Shown piece after piece: positions 10,611-19,820 of a DNA stretch of 64,000 nucleotides. Within the stretch, counting starts at the first letter, position 1. Every line of letters starts with the position of its first letter. The notes beneath the pieces were generated by a model. The model did not search any database. It saw nothing but the letters and a program-made list of their open reading frames with translations, and was not told the origin of the DNA. The position numbers were made by a program, and so were the translations under genes. This stretch comes from DATEDA01 sp963789885 (lineage in GTDB: Bacteria; Pseudomonadota; Gammaproteobacteria; Burkholderiales; SG8-39), in contig CAWBNB010000033.1 of NCBI GenBank assembly GCA_963789885.1, positions 124,001 to 188,000 of the forward strand, given 5' to 3'.

Positions 10611-11351
10611 ATGCGCGTCGGCCTCTTCGTGACCTGTCTCGTCGATCTCATGCGCCCGAGCATCGGCTTCGCGGCGATCAAGTTGCTCGAGGCGGCCGGG
10701 TGCGAGGTGCAGGTGCCGCCGACGCAGACCTGCTGCGGACAGCCGGGCTACAACTCCGGCGACCGTGCGTCGGCCCGCGCGCTCGCCGCCAAGCTGCTGG
10801 ACGAGTTCGAGGCGTGCGAGTACGTCGTCGCGCCGTCGGGCTCGTGCGCCGGCATGATCCGGACCCACTACCCCGATCTCTTCCGGGATGACGCCTATAT
10901 GCTCGGCCGCATCGAACGCCTGTGCGCGCGCGTGTACGAGCTCACCGACTTCCTGGTCAACGTCGCCGGGCTCGCGGCCGTCCCCGGCGGGTACTCCGGC
11001 ACCGTCACCTACCACGACTCTTGCTCGGGCCTGCGCGAGCTCGGCGTCAAGCACCAGCCGCGCGCGCTCCTCGGGCGCATGCCCGGCGTCGCGCTGAAGG
11101 AGATGGACGAGTGCGAGCAGTGCTGCGGCTTCGGCGGCACGTTCGCGGTCAAGTTCGGCGACGTTTCGGCGGCGATCGCCGACCGCAAGTGCGCCGCGAT
11201 CGAGGCGACCGGCGCCGGCGCGGTGGTCCTCGGCGATCTCGGCTGCATGCTGAACCTCGAGGGCCGGCTCCGCCGGCGCGGGAACGAGACGGTCAAGGTG
11301 CTGCACGTGGCCGAAGTCCTCGCGGGCGCGCTTGTTCCCGAGAGTCCCTGA
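10611..11351 (+). CDS. lutA: L-lactate utilization protein LutA (CCG-domain oxidoreductase)
   Basis: Subunit of the cytoplasmic iron-sulfur L-lactate oxidase LutABC (LldEFG). The 246-residue product carries two CCG cysteine-rich domains: the first with QTCCGQPGYNSGD (near residue 40), the second with CEQCCGFGGTFAVK (near residue 165), each with an upstream cysteine motif (TCLVDLMRP; YHDSCSGLRELGV). ATG 10611 is the start giving the usual N-terminus (RVGLFVTCLVDLMRP); GTG 10569 is possible. The stop TGA shares one base with the lutB ATG. IclR divergently upstream. Confidence 0.9.
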   Translation: MRVGLFVTCLVDLMRPSIGFAAIKLLEAAGCEVQVPPTQTCCGQPGYNSGDRASARALAAKLLDEFEACEYVVAPSGSCAGMIRTHYPDLFRDDAYMLGRIERLCARVYELTDFLVNVAGLAAVPGGYSGTVTYHDSCSGLRELGVKHQPRALLGRMPGVALKEMDECEQCCGFGGTFAVKFGDVSAAIADRKCAAIEATGAGAVVLGDLGCMLNLEGRLRRRGNETVKVLHVAEVLAGALVPESP

Positions 11352-12772
11352 TGCACGTCCACTCGATGCACTTCAAGGCCCGGGCCGGCAGCGCGCTCGC
11401 GGACGACGTGCTGCAGGCGAACCTGCGCAAGTTCGGCGCGAGCGGCTTCGCGCTCAGCCGCGCGAAGGTAGTGGAGGCGTACGGGGCGGCCGAGTTCGAG
11501 CACCTGCGCACCGCCGGCGCCGCGATCCGGGACCGCGCGCTCGCGACCCTGGACGCCTACATCGAGCGCTTCGAGCGCGAGGCGACCCGTCGTGGCGCGA
11601 CCGTGCTCTTCGCCGAGACCGGGGTCGAGGCCTGCGACCTCGTGCTCGAGATCTGCCGCCGCCACGGCGTGAAGAAGGCGATCAAGTCGAAGTCGATGCT
11701 GTCCGAGGAAGCCGGGCTGAACGAAGCGCTCGCCGCCGCCGGCGTGGAGCCGGTGGAGACCGATCTCGGCGAGTACATCATCCAGCTCGCCGGCGAGGCA
11801 CCCTCGCACATCATCGCGCCGGCGGTCCACAAGTCGAAGGACGAGGTCGCCGACCTCTTCGCCGTGCACCACCGCCAGCCGCGGAAGACCGACATCGGCG
11901 AGATGACCCGCGAGGCGCGGGCGGTCCTGCGCGGCCATTTCGTGTCGGCGGACCTCGGCATCTCCGGCGGCAACTTCCTGATCGCGGAGACGGGCTCCGG
12001 GCTCGTCGTGACCAACGAAGGCAACGGCCGGATGGTGACCACGCTGCCGCGCGTGCACGTCTGCATCACCGGCATCGAGAAGGTCATTCCGACGCTCGAG
12101 GACTTCGCGGCGCTGTTGCGCCTCCTCACGCGGTCGGCGACCGGCCAGCCGATCTCGAACTACGTGAGCGTGTTCACCGGGCCGCGCCGCGAGGGTGACC
12201 GTGACGGCCCGGAGCACATGTACTTCATCCTGGTCGACGCCGGACGCACGAATCTCGTCGGCGGGGACATGCAGGAGATGCTCCGCTGCATCCGCTGCGG
12301 CGCCTGCATGAATCACTGTCCGGTGTACAAGACGGTCGGCGGACACGCCTATGGGTGGGTCTATCCGGGGCCGATGGGTGCAGTGCTGACGCCGTCGTAC
12401 GTCGGGCTCGAGAACGCGCTCGACCTGCCGCACGCGGCGACGCTCTGCAACCAGTGCGGCGTCGTGTGCCCGGTGCGCATCCCCCTGCCGGAGCTCCTGC
12501 GCAAGCTGCGCGAGAAGCAGGTCGAACGGCGTTTGCGACCGAAGACCGAGATGCTGGCGTTGCGCGCGTGGGCGTGGATGGCGCAACGTCCGAGGCTGTA
12601 CGCGATCGCGACGCGCTGGGCTGCGCGGTTCCTGCGCGTCCTCGCCGGCAGCGCGCGGCGCATCCACCGGCTGCCGGGCGCGTCCGGCTGGACCCGCCAG
12701 CGCGACTTTCCTGCGCCGCGAGGCGCGGCGACATTCCGCGATCTTTACCGGAAGACCCGGGCCTCCGGCTAG
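11351..12772 (+). CDS. lutB: L-lactate utilization iron-sulfur protein LutB
   Basis: The ferredoxin-like subunit of the L-lactate oxidase complex. The 473-residue product has an N-terminal LUD domain (about 60-290; ISGGNFLIAETGSG is diagnostic) and two 4Fe-4S clusters in the C-terminal part, CIRCGACMNHCPVY near 315 and CNQCGVVCPVRIPL near 366. It starts at ATG 11351, overlapping the lutA stop by one base. LutC, the third subunit, normally follows but the next gene is an aldehyde dehydrogenase; lutC must be elsewhere or missing. Confidence 0.92.
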   Translation: MHVHSMHFKARAGSALADDVLQANLRKFGASGFALSRAKVVEAYGAAEFEHLRTAGAAIRDRALATLDAYIERFEREATRRGATVLFAETGVEACDLVLEICRRHGVKKAIKSKSMLSEEAGLNEALAAAGVEPVETDLGEYIIQLAGEAPSHIIAPAVHKSKDEVADLFAVHHRQPRKTDIGEMTREARAVLRGHFVSADLGISGGNFLIAETGSGLVVTNEGNGRMVTTLPRVHVCITGIEKVIPTLEDFAALLRLLTRSATGQPISNYVSVFTGPRREGDRDGPEHMYFILVDAGRTNLVGGDMQEMLRCIRCGACMNHCPVYKTVGGHAYGWVYPGPMGAVLTPSYVGLENALDLPHAATLCNQCGVVCPVRIPLPELLRKLREKQVERRLRPKTEMLALRAWAWMAQRPRLYAIATRWAARFLRVLAGSARRIHRLPGASGWTRQRDFPAPRGAATFRDLYRKTRASG

Positions 12773-12838
12773 ACTTCGAATTTCGGCGCGCTCGGCTCGA
12801 GGGCGCCCGGGTCCGACCCCATTAGCAGGAGGTTCGCC

Positions 12839-14353
12839 ATGAACAAGCCCGTCGACGCAGCGCTCGCCGTCCCCCTCTGGATCGGCGGCAAACCGGCCGG
12901 ATCGCTCTCGGGCCGCGCCGGCGAGGTCACCAATCCGGCGACCGGCGCCGTCACGAAGCGCGTCCCGTTCTGCAGCGCCGCCGACATCGACGCGGCGGTG
13001 AAGGCGGCGCAGGCCGCCTATCCCGACTGGCGCGACGCGCCCGCGCTGCGGCGCGCCCGCGTGATGCAGCGATTCCTGCAGCTGCTCCAGCAGGAACAGA
13101 AGGCGCTTGCGCGCATCGTCACCGAGGAACACGGGAAGACGCTGCCCGACGCGATGGGATCGGTACAGCGGGGGATAGAGGTGGTCGAGTTCGCCTGCGG
13201 CATCCCGCACCTCCTGAAAGGCGAGTACTCCGAGAACGTCGGCACCGGCGTGGACACCCACACGGTGCGCCAGCCGGTCGGGGTGTGCGCCGGGATCACG
13301 CCGTTCAACTTCCCGGTGATGGTCCCGCTGTGGATGTTCCCGGTCGCGATCGCCTGCGGCAACACGTTCGTGCTCAAGCCGTCCGAGAAAGTGCCGTCCG
13401 CCTCGATCCGGATGGCCGAGCTCTTCAAGGAAGCGGGGCTCCCCGACGGCGTGTTCAACGTCGTCCATGGCGACAAGGAGGCGGTCGACGCGATCCTCGC
13501 CCATCCCGGGATCAACGCCGTGTCCTTTGTCGGCTCGACGCCGATCGCCAAGTACATCTACGAAACCGGTGCGCGGCACGGCAAGCGCGTGCAGGCGCTC
13601 GGCGGAGCGAAGAACCATGCCGTCGTGCTCCCCGACGCCGACCTCGAGTTCGCCGCCGACGCGCTGATCGGCGCCGCGTACGGCTCGGCGGGCGAGCGCT
13701 GCATGGCGATCTCCGCGGTCGTGGCGGTCGGCACCGCGGCCGATCCGCTGGTCGCGCTGCTCAAGAAGAAGGCGGAAGGCGTCAAGGTGGGGCCCGGCGA
13801 CCGGGACGGCGTGGACATGGGGCCGCTCGTGACGAAGGCGCACCGCGACAAGGTGAAGGGCTACGTCGACCTCGGCGCGAAGGAAGGCGCGAAGCTCGTC
13901 CTCGACGGGCGCGGCCTCGCGGTCAAGGGCCACGACGAGGGGTTCTTCCTCGGCACGACGCTGTTCGACAACGTCACGACGCAGATGAAGATCTACCAGG
14001 ACGAGATTTTCGGACCGGTCCTGATCGTGCTGCGCGTCGACACGCTCGAGGAGGCGATCGCGCTGGTGAACGCGAACCCGTATGCGAACGGCACGGCGAT
14101 CTTCACCGAGTCGGGCGGCGCCGCGCGCCGCTTCGAGAACGAAATCCAGGTCGGCATGGTCGGGATCAACGTGCCGATCCCGGTGCCGGTCGCGTTCTAC
14201 TCGTTCGGCGGATGGAAGTCCTCGCTCTTCGGCGACCTGCACGTCCATGGCGCGGAGGGCGTGAAGTTCTACACCCGGACCAAGGCGGTCACCACCCGGT
14301 GGCCGCATCAGGACACACCCGCGCCCGGCCTCAACATGCCGACGCTGGGGTGA
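12839..14353 (+). CDS. mmsA: CoA-acylating methylmalonate-semialdehyde dehydrogenase
   Basis: Oxidizes malonate or methylmalonate semialdehyde to acetyl- or propionyl-CoA, using NAD and CoA, in valine, thymine, inositol and beta-alanine breakdown. The 504-residue product has the ALDH fold with the MMSDH signature: TPFNFPVMVPLWMFP, NTFVLKPSEKVPSAS, FVGSTPIAKYIY, the catalytic Cys in AGERCMA, and the family-specific INVPIPVPVAFYSFGG with the C-terminal YTRTKAVTTRW. A strong ribosome site (agcaggagg) precedes ATG 12839. The omega-aminotransferase 5.5 kb downstream makes its aldehyde substrate, so a link to beta-alanine degradation is likely. Confidence 0.92.
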   Translation: MNKPVDAALAVPLWIGGKPAGSLSGRAGEVTNPATGAVTKRVPFCSAADIDAAVKAAQAAYPDWRDAPALRRARVMQRFLQLLQQEQKALARIVTEEHGKTLPDAMGSVQRGIEVVEFACGIPHLLKGEYSENVGTGVDTHTVRQPVGVCAGITPFNFPVMVPLWMFPVAIACGNTFVLKPSEKVPSASIRMAELFKEAGLPDGVFNVVHGDKEAVDAILAHPGINAVSFVGSTPIAKYIYETGARHGKRVQALGGAKNHAVVLPDADLEFAADALIGAAYGSAGERCMAISAVVAVGTAADPLVALLKKKAEGVKVGPGDRDGVDMGPLVTKAHRDKVKGYVDLGAKEGAKLVLDGRGLAVKGHDEGFFLGTTLFDNVTTQMKIYQDEIFGPVLIVLRVDTLEEAIALVNANPYANGTAIFTESGGAARRFENEIQVGMVGINVPIPVPVAFYSFGGWKSSLFGDLHVHGAEGVKFYTRTKAVTTRWPHQDTPAPGLNMPTLG

Positions 14354-14374
14354 GTGAACCCTAGGGAGACAAAA

Positions 14375-14782
14375 ATGACCGTTCGCCGCTGCCGCATCGC
14401 TGTCGTCGCCACCGCCGCGTTGATCGCGGCGTGCGCGCCCGACGAGTACAAGCCGTCGCCGGGCTACGACGGGTTTCTCGATCTCATCGGACATGTCTGC
14501 TACCCGGACACGATCGGCGGCGTGCTCGTGAAGGAGCTCGCGCAGGGCAATGCGTCCGGCGACGTCGCCTCCGGCTTCCTGGACTGGACCTCGGATCTCT
14601 ACTACGGCAAGCTGAGCCCGGAAGGCTACCGGCAGAACATCCTCGCCTTCACCTCGGGCGGTGCGGCAACGAACAAGGGGATCGACTGCGTCATCGCGAA
14701 CCTGCCGGGTGCGCGGCCCGGGGCACCGGGGCGACCTGCGGGAGGGATGTCGCGGGACGGAGTCCCGCCGCCGCCGCAGTGA
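14375..14782 (+). CDS. small lipoprotein of unknown function
   Basis: A 135-residue product with a lipoprotein signal: basic MTVRRCR, a hydrophobic core and lipobox LIAAC-A at Cys20. The mature part has two cysteines (HVCYPD and IDCVI) and a Pro/Gly-rich tail. The ATG at 14375 follows a good ribosome site (tagggagac); the frame opens at a GTG 21 bases earlier, right on the mmsA stop. Not recognised beyond this; likely expressed with mmsA. Confidence 0.6.
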   Translation: MTVRRCRIAVVATAALIAACAPDEYKPSPGYDGFLDLIGHVCYPDTIGGVLVKELAQGNASGDVASGFLDWTSDLYYGKLSPEGYRQNILAFTSGGAATNKGIDCVIANLPGARPGAPGRPAGGMSRDGVPPPPQ

Positions 14783-14828
14783 GCCGCCGGGGCGGGCCGG
14801 CCATGCCCGGGGCGCGGACGGGCCGAGG

Positions 14829-15695
14829 TCAGCTTGCGTCCGACGCGACGTTGCCGAGCCACACGTCGAGCGCGCGGCTCATGCCATCGGAGTCCCCCGC
14901 GAGCCCGGCGAGGACCCGCAGGCGCGGCGCGATCGAGGCGGTGAACGCCGCGAGCGGCACCTCGAGCGCGGCGGTCTCGGCGCCGAGGCACGGCGGCCGA
15001 CGGGCGCGCAGCACGACCGGCTCGATCATCGTTTCGCGGAGGTACGCGAGCGCGCGCGCCGCCTGGTCGAAGACCCGCGCCGATTCGGGGAGCAGGCCGG
15101 CGAGCCCCTCGAGCCATTGAAGCCAGAACTCGACCGTCGAGGCGAAGACGTAGCCGGTGGGGGCGCTCGCCATCGCGCCGAGCGCGCGGTCCGCCCACTT
15201 GAGCGCGAGCGCGGGGCGGAGCGCCGCGAGCTTCGCGTTGATGCTCTCGTCGCCGCGCGCGAGCAGCCCGCCGAGCGCGGCGCCCGGGTTGGCGACGGTA
15301 CCGGTGATGACGAGCTTCAGCACCAGGTCGGCGCCGCGAGTGCCGCTCGCCGGCTCGACGACGTCGAGCGCGGCGATGTCGCGCGCGGCGGTCGAGACGA
15401 TGGCGGCGTCGCCGTCGTGGCAGAGGGGAACCGGCAGGACGCCGCCGCGGAGCACGCCTTCGTGGATCAGGCTGCGCACCCGCGCGAAGACCTCGGCGCG
15501 GCGCTCGGCGACGACGCGCTTCGCATACTCCGGGTAGAAGTTTTCGAGCAGGGGCCCGATCGGACCGTGACCGCGGCCGGCGAAGAAGAGGGCGTGGTGG
15601 GCGAGGCGCGCGATGCCGTGCTCGTCGAGGCGATCCCAGCTCGCGCCGTCCTCGAGCGCGGCCCGCACGGTGGCGGGGCAGAGCGATGAATCCAT
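14829..15695 (-). CDS. hypothetical protein, 288 residues
   Basis: A soluble alpha-helical protein without signal peptide, Ala/Leu/Arg rich, containing HGIARLAHHALFFAGRGHGPIGPLLENFYPEY near the N-terminus and APTGYVFASTVEFWLQWLEGLAGLL in the middle. The codon pattern and lack of low-complexity sequence support a real gene. The start is ATG 15695. I do not recognise the family. It is divergent from the broken AraC regulator, separated by about 100 bases, which suggests it could be the regulator's target. Confidence 0.6.
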   Translation of the reverse strand: MDSSLCPATVRAALEDGASWDRLDEHGIARLAHHALFFAGRGHGPIGPLLENFYPEYAKRVVAERRAEVFARVRSLIHEGVLRGGVLPVPLCHDGDAAIVSTAARDIAALDVVEPASGTRGADLVLKLVITGTVANPGAALGGLLARGDESINAKLAALRPALALKWADRALGAMASAPTGYVFASTVEFWLQWLEGLAGLLPESARVFDQAARALAYLRETMIEPVVLRARRPPCLGAETAALEVPLAAFTASIAPRLRVLAGLAGDSDGMSRALDVWLGNVASDAS

Positions 15696-15797
15696 GTTCC
15701 AGAAGGCCGAAGCTTAACGTGCGAAGATACGGCCGCAGGTAACCTCCGGTCTTGACCGGAGACGCCAGATGCTTGTCCCCAGCGGCCACGCTCGTAG

Positions 15798-16825
15798 ATG
15801 GATAGTCTCAGCCCTGCGGCAGACGGCAGCACCGCGCTGCTGTCGCCGGCCATCAACCTGTGGCGCGCGCTCGAGGCGCGGCAGGATCGATCCGGCGCCG
15901 ATCTTCCGCGCCGCCGGCGTCGATCCCGCCACGCTCGGCATTCCCGGCAGGCGGGTGCACCGAGCGCACTGCGCTGCGGCTCGATGCAGGCCGCCGAGAA
16001 GGCCGTAAGCGACCCTGCCCTCGGCATCGACGTAGCGCGGCAGATGCACGGAACCGCTTCGCATGCGCTCGGTTACGCGTGGCTTGCGAGCGCCACGCTC
16101 GGGGAGGCCTTTCGCCGGCTCGTCCGGTACACGCGCGTGGTGACCGAGATGTGGTCGCCGCGACTCGAGGAGGGCGCCGAGGACGTGCGGATCACCTACG
16201 TGTTCCGGCTCGGGGCTGCGGCGCGCCGGCCCGACTGGCTCCACGACTGGCTCGCCGCTGGCGCGGTCCAGCTCTCCCGGCTGATCTGCGGCGAGTCGTT
16301 CGCGCCGCTCGAGGTCGCGCTCGTCCGCGAGCAGCCGCCCGACGTCGCACCGTTCGACGCGTGGTTCCGCGCCCCGATCGTGTGGCGCGCGCCGCAGGTG
16401 AGCCTGCTGTGCTCGAGCGAGGATTGGTCGCGCCCGCTCCCGACCGGCAACCCCGAGGTCGCGGCGGCGACCGAGCGCGTCGCGCTCGACTATCTGGCGC
16501 GGCTCGACCGCAATGACACGGTCACGCAGGTGAGGCAGCGCATCCGCGATAGCCTGCCCTCGGGCGTGCCGTCGCAGGCCGAGGTCGCGCGCGCGCTCGC
16601 GCTTGAGCCCGCGGACGCTCGCCCGGCGGCTCGAGGAGGCGGGGACGAGCTTCACCGGGCTCCTCGACGAGACCCGCCGCGCCCTCGCCGAGCAGTACCT
16701 CCAGCGCACCGACTACTCGGTGGCGGAGGTCGCCTACCTCGTCGGGTTCGCGGAGGCGTCGAGCTTCAACCGCGCGTTCCGGCGCTGGACCGGACGGCCC
16801 GCCGGGGGACGCGCGCGGGCAGTGA
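15798..16825 (+). pseudogene. AraC-family regulator, frameshifted
   Basis: The coding line jumps frames. It opens with INLWRALEAR at 15798, continues in a second frame with IDPAPIFRAAGVDPATLGIPGRRVHR (about 15890-15980), returns to the first frame for ALGIDVARQMHGTASHALGY through VRQRIRDSLPSG, and moves again near 16600 into the DNA-binding region LARRLEEAGTSF ... YSVAEVAYLVGFAEASSFNRAFRRWTGR. A last shift near 16800 gives a stop at 16823-16825 and avoids running into corA. The whole matches AraC regulators with an N-terminal 'Arabinose_bd' sensing domain. Four one-base changes would repair it. Either a dead gene or assembly error. Confidence 0.75.
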
Positions 16826-16832
16826 GGCGCGG

Positions 16833-17798
16833 CTACAGCCAGCCCGCCTTGTGGAACCGCCAGGCGAGGACGGCGTCGATCACGACCATCGCGGCGACCG
16901 CCAGCGGGTAGCCGAGCGTCCAGTCGAGCTCCGGCATGTGCTTGAAGTTCATGCCGTAGATGCCGGCGATCATCGTCGGGATCGCGACCAGCGCGGCGTA
17001 GGACGCGAGCCGCTTCGTCATCTCGTTGTCCTGGAGCTGGATGAAGGACAGGCTCACCTGCATCGCGGTGGTGATCCCGTCGCGGATGCCGTCGATCGTC
17101 TGGTTGATCCGGCCGAGGTGGTCGTAGACGTCGCGGAAGTACTCCTGCGTCCCGACGCAGACCTGCGGCACGCGGCCGCCGTACAGTTTGCCGACGCCCT
17201 CGGCGAGCGGCCCGGACGCGTGCCGCAGCACCATCAGCTTCTGCTTGAGGCTGTAGAGCGCTTCGATGTTCCGGCGAGCGAGGCCGCCGGCGAAGATCTG
17301 CTCCTCGGTGTTCTCGAACTCGGTCTCGAGCGCGTCGAGCACCGGGAAGTAACGCTCGACCACGGCGTCCATCAGCGCGTACAGCACGACGCCCGATCCG
17401 TGGCGCAACAGCTCGGGCTCGCCCTCGAAGCGGGCCCGCACGTCGGCGAAACCGCGCTTGGTGCGGCTGCGGACGGAGAGCACGTAGTTCGGGCCGGCAA
17501 AGATGTCCACCTCGCCGATGCGCAGGCTCTTTCCCTCCAGCTCCACGGTGTGCAGGACGACGAAGAGCGAGTTGCCGTACTCCTCGATCTTCGGCCGCTG
17601 GTGGCCGGACTGCGCGTCCTCGACCGCGAGCTCGTGCAGGCCGAACTCGGCCTGCATCGCCTCCAGCTCCCCCGGGTCGGGCTCGTAGAGAGCCACCCAC
17701 ACGAAGCAGTCCGGCCGCCTGACGTACTCGCCGATCTCGTTGCGGCCGATGTCGGCGAGCTTCCGGCCGTTCTGGTAGGCGACGCAGTTGATCAGCAT
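16833..17798 (-). CDS. corA: CorA-type magnesium/cobalt transporter
   Basis: Pentameric Mg2+/Co2+ channel of the inner membrane. The 321-residue product has a large N-terminal cytoplasmic domain (strand-rich start, then long helices FPVLDALETEFENTEEQIFAG) and two C-terminal membrane helices with the invariant pore motif G-M-N (IYGMNF) at the end of the first. The short C-terminal tail after the second helix is Lys/Arg poor (WRFHKAGWL). The ATG 17798 follows ggaggagac. It is convergent with the AraC remnant. Confidence 0.92.
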   Translation of the reverse strand: MLINCVAYQNGRKLADIGRNEIGEYVRRPDCFVWVALYEPDPGELEAMQAEFGLHELAVEDAQSGHQRPKIEEYGNSLFVVLHTVELEGKSLRIGEVDIFAGPNYVLSVRSRTKRGFADVRARFEGEPELLRHGSGVVLYALMDAVVERYFPVLDALETEFENTEEQIFAGGLARRNIEALYSLKQKLMVLRHASGPLAEGVGKLYGGRVPQVCVGTQEYFRDVYDHLGRINQTIDGIRDGITTAMQVSLSFIQLQDNEMTKRLASYAALVAIPTMIAGIYGMNFKHMPELDWTLGYPLAVAAMVVIDAVLAWRFHKAGWL

Positions 17799-17877
17799 GA
17801 GGTCTCCTCCCGGTGCGGCGGGAAGGATACGCCGCGCGCCCGGTTCGGCGTTAACCTCGCGATCGCAGGGGCGAACG

Positions 17878-18667
17878 ATGACCGAAGCCGATCCCGCGTC
17901 CGGAGGACCCGCCCGCAGCCGCCGCGCCCGGTTTCCCGGAGGTGCGGGCGGTGGACGCCCGCGCGCCTTGGCGCTGGCTCACCGCGGGCTGGCAGGACTT
18001 GCGCGCCGCGCCGGGTCCGAGCCTCTTCTACGGCGTCGTGCTCGCGGCCATGGGCTTCCTCCTCACGCATTCGCCGGGGAAGGGCGCGGTCGAGCTCGCA
18101 TTCCTCACCGGCTTCCTCATCGTCGGCCCGTTCCTGCTCATGGGCCTCTACGACATCAGCCGCCGGGTGCGCGCGGGGAGCGGGTGATGCTGGGACCGAC
18201 GCTCACGGCATGGAGGGCGAACGCTCCGGCGATCGGCTTCTACGCGCTGATCCTCGCGCTGCTGCTCGCGGTCTGGATCCGGATCTCGATCGTGGTCGTG
18301 GCGCTGTTCTTCGAGGGCAGCGCGCCGAGCGTCGAAGCGCTGGCGAAGAGCGTGCTCGACTCTCCGGACACGCTCGCGTTCGCGGCGGTCTATGCCGCGG
18401 CCGGCGTCGGCTTCGCACTCCTCGTCTTCGCGACCTCGGCGGTCTCGCTCCCGCTCCTGCTCGACCGCCCGCAGGACGGACACGGTGACCGCGATGATCA
18501 CGAGCTTCAACGCCGTGCGGAAGAGCTTCTGGCCAATGCTGCTGTGGGCAGCGATCGTCGTTGCGCTGACCGCCGTCGGGTTCGCGACCTTCTACCTGGG
18601 GCTGGTGGTCGCGCTGCCGCTCGTCGGGCACGCGACCTGGCACGCTTATCGCGACGTCGTCGCCTGA
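17878..18667 (+). pseudogene. DUF2189 membrane protein, frameshifted
   Basis: Three frames together spell one DUF2189-type polytopic membrane protein: FPEVRAVDARAPWRWLTAGW through GLYDISRR (17930-18170), VMLGPTLTAWRANAPAIGFY through SLPLLLDRP (18185-18475), and TVTAMITSFNAVRKSFWPML through GHATWHAYRDVVA (18485-18667). Breaks lie near 17930, 18175 and 18475. The likely start is ATG 17878. Five or six membrane segments. The 3' end overlaps the convergent aroG gene by 22 bases. Function of the family is unknown; as with its neighbours, the indels may be sequencing errors. Confidence 0.7.
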
Positions 18668-19746
18668 GGCGCACCTTGCGCGCGGGCCGGCAGTACCGTG
18701 GCGAGCTCGTCCCGCGCGCGAAGCAGCATCTCCTCGGTCGTTTCCCAGTCGACGCACGCGTCGGTGACCGAGACGCCGTACTTGAGCTGCGCGAGGTCGG
18801 CGGGGATCGGCTGGTTGCCGGCCGCGAGGTTCGACTCGACCATCAGGCCGACGATCGAGCGGTTGCCCTCGCGGATCTGGTGCGAGCAGTCGTGGAAGAC
18901 GAGCGGCTGCAGCGCGTGGTCCTTGAGCGAGTTCGCGTGCGAGCAGTCGACGACGATGTTCGCCGGGAGCTTCGCCGCGGCGAGCGCCTTCTCGGCGAGC
19001 CGGACGCTCACCGTGTCGTAGTTCGGCCGCCCGCCGCCGCCGCGGAGCACGAGGTGGCCGTAGCGGTTCCCGGTCGTGCGGACGATGGCCGGCCGGCCCT
19101 GCGGGTTGATGCCGAGGAAGCTGTGCGGCTGCGCGGCCGAGCGGATCGCGTTGACCGCGACCTCGAGCCCGCCGTCGGTCCCGTTCTTGAATCCCACCGG
19201 CGCCGACAGCCCGCTCGCCATCTCGCGGTGGGTCTGCGACTCGGTGGTGCGGGCGCCGATCGCGTACCAGCTGATCAGGTCGCCGAGGTATTGCGGCGAG
19301 AGCGGGTCGAGCGCCTCCGAGCCGGCCGGCAGGCCGAGCGCCGCGAACTCCGCGAGCAGCTTGCGCGCGCGGACGATGCCCTCGTCGATGCGAAACGAGT
19401 CGTCCATGTGCGGGTCGTTGATGAAGCCCTTCCAGCCGGCGACCGTGCGCGGCTTCTCGAAGTACACCCGCATCACGACGAACAGCGTGTCGCGCACGCG
19501 CTCGGCGAGGCGCGCGAGGCGCCCGGCGTATTCGAGCGCCGCGGCCGGATCGTGGATCGAGCACGGGCCGATCACCACGAAGAGGCGCGGATCCCTGCGG
19601 TCCAGGATCGCCCGGACGGTCGCGCGTCCGCGGGCGACCGTCTCGGCCGCCGCCGACGCGAGCGGCACCTCGGCCTGCACCGCCTCCGGCGTCGGCATGT
19701 CCTCCATGCCGGCGACGTTGACGTTGTCGAGCTGTTCGGTGTTCAT
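18646..19746 (-). CDS. aroG: 3-deoxy-7-phosphoheptulonate (DAHP) synthase, class I
   Basis: First enzyme of the shikimate pathway: condenses phosphoenolpyruvate and erythrose 4-phosphate. The 366-residue product is full length for the AroG/AroF/AroH family and has VVIGPCSIHDP, the metal- and substrate-binding GFKNGTDG, LRGGGGRPNYD, IVVDCSHANSLKD and GLMVESNLAAGNQP, followed by SVTDACVDWETTE. Which feedback type (Phe, Tyr or Trp) cannot be judged by eye. The gene is divergent from the omega-aminotransferase, with a 74-base gap holding a TAGAAT -10-like element at 19791-19796 for the latter. Confidence 0.93.
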   Translation of the reverse strand: MNTEQLDNVNVAGMEDMPTPEAVQAEVPLASAAAETVARGRATVRAILDRRDPRLFVVIGPCSIHDPAAALEYAGRLARLAERVRDTLFVVMRVYFEKPRTVAGWKGFINDPHMDDSFRIDEGIVRARKLLAEFAALGLPAGSEALDPLSPQYLGDLISWYAIGARTTESQTHREMASGLSAPVGFKNGTDGGLEVAVNAIRSAAQPHSFLGINPQGRPAIVRTTGNRYGHLVLRGGGGRPNYDTVSVRLAEKALAAAKLPANIVVDCSHANSLKDHALQPLVFHDCSHQIREGNRSIVGLMVESNLAAGNQPIPADLAQLKYGVSVTDACVDWETTEEMLLRARDELATVLPARAQGAPQATTSR

Positions 19747-19820
19747 GTCCCTGTCATCCCCGGGAACGGCAATTATGCGCTCCGCGGCTGTAGAATCGAC
19801 GGCCTTCTCCGGGGACAGTC

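Noticed and set aside
11009..14494. Minus-strand open frame of 1161 codons opposite lutA, lutB and mmsA
   Set aside because: High-GC antisense shadow: Arg/Asp/Val/His-rich with no motif, while the plus strand holds three clear genes.
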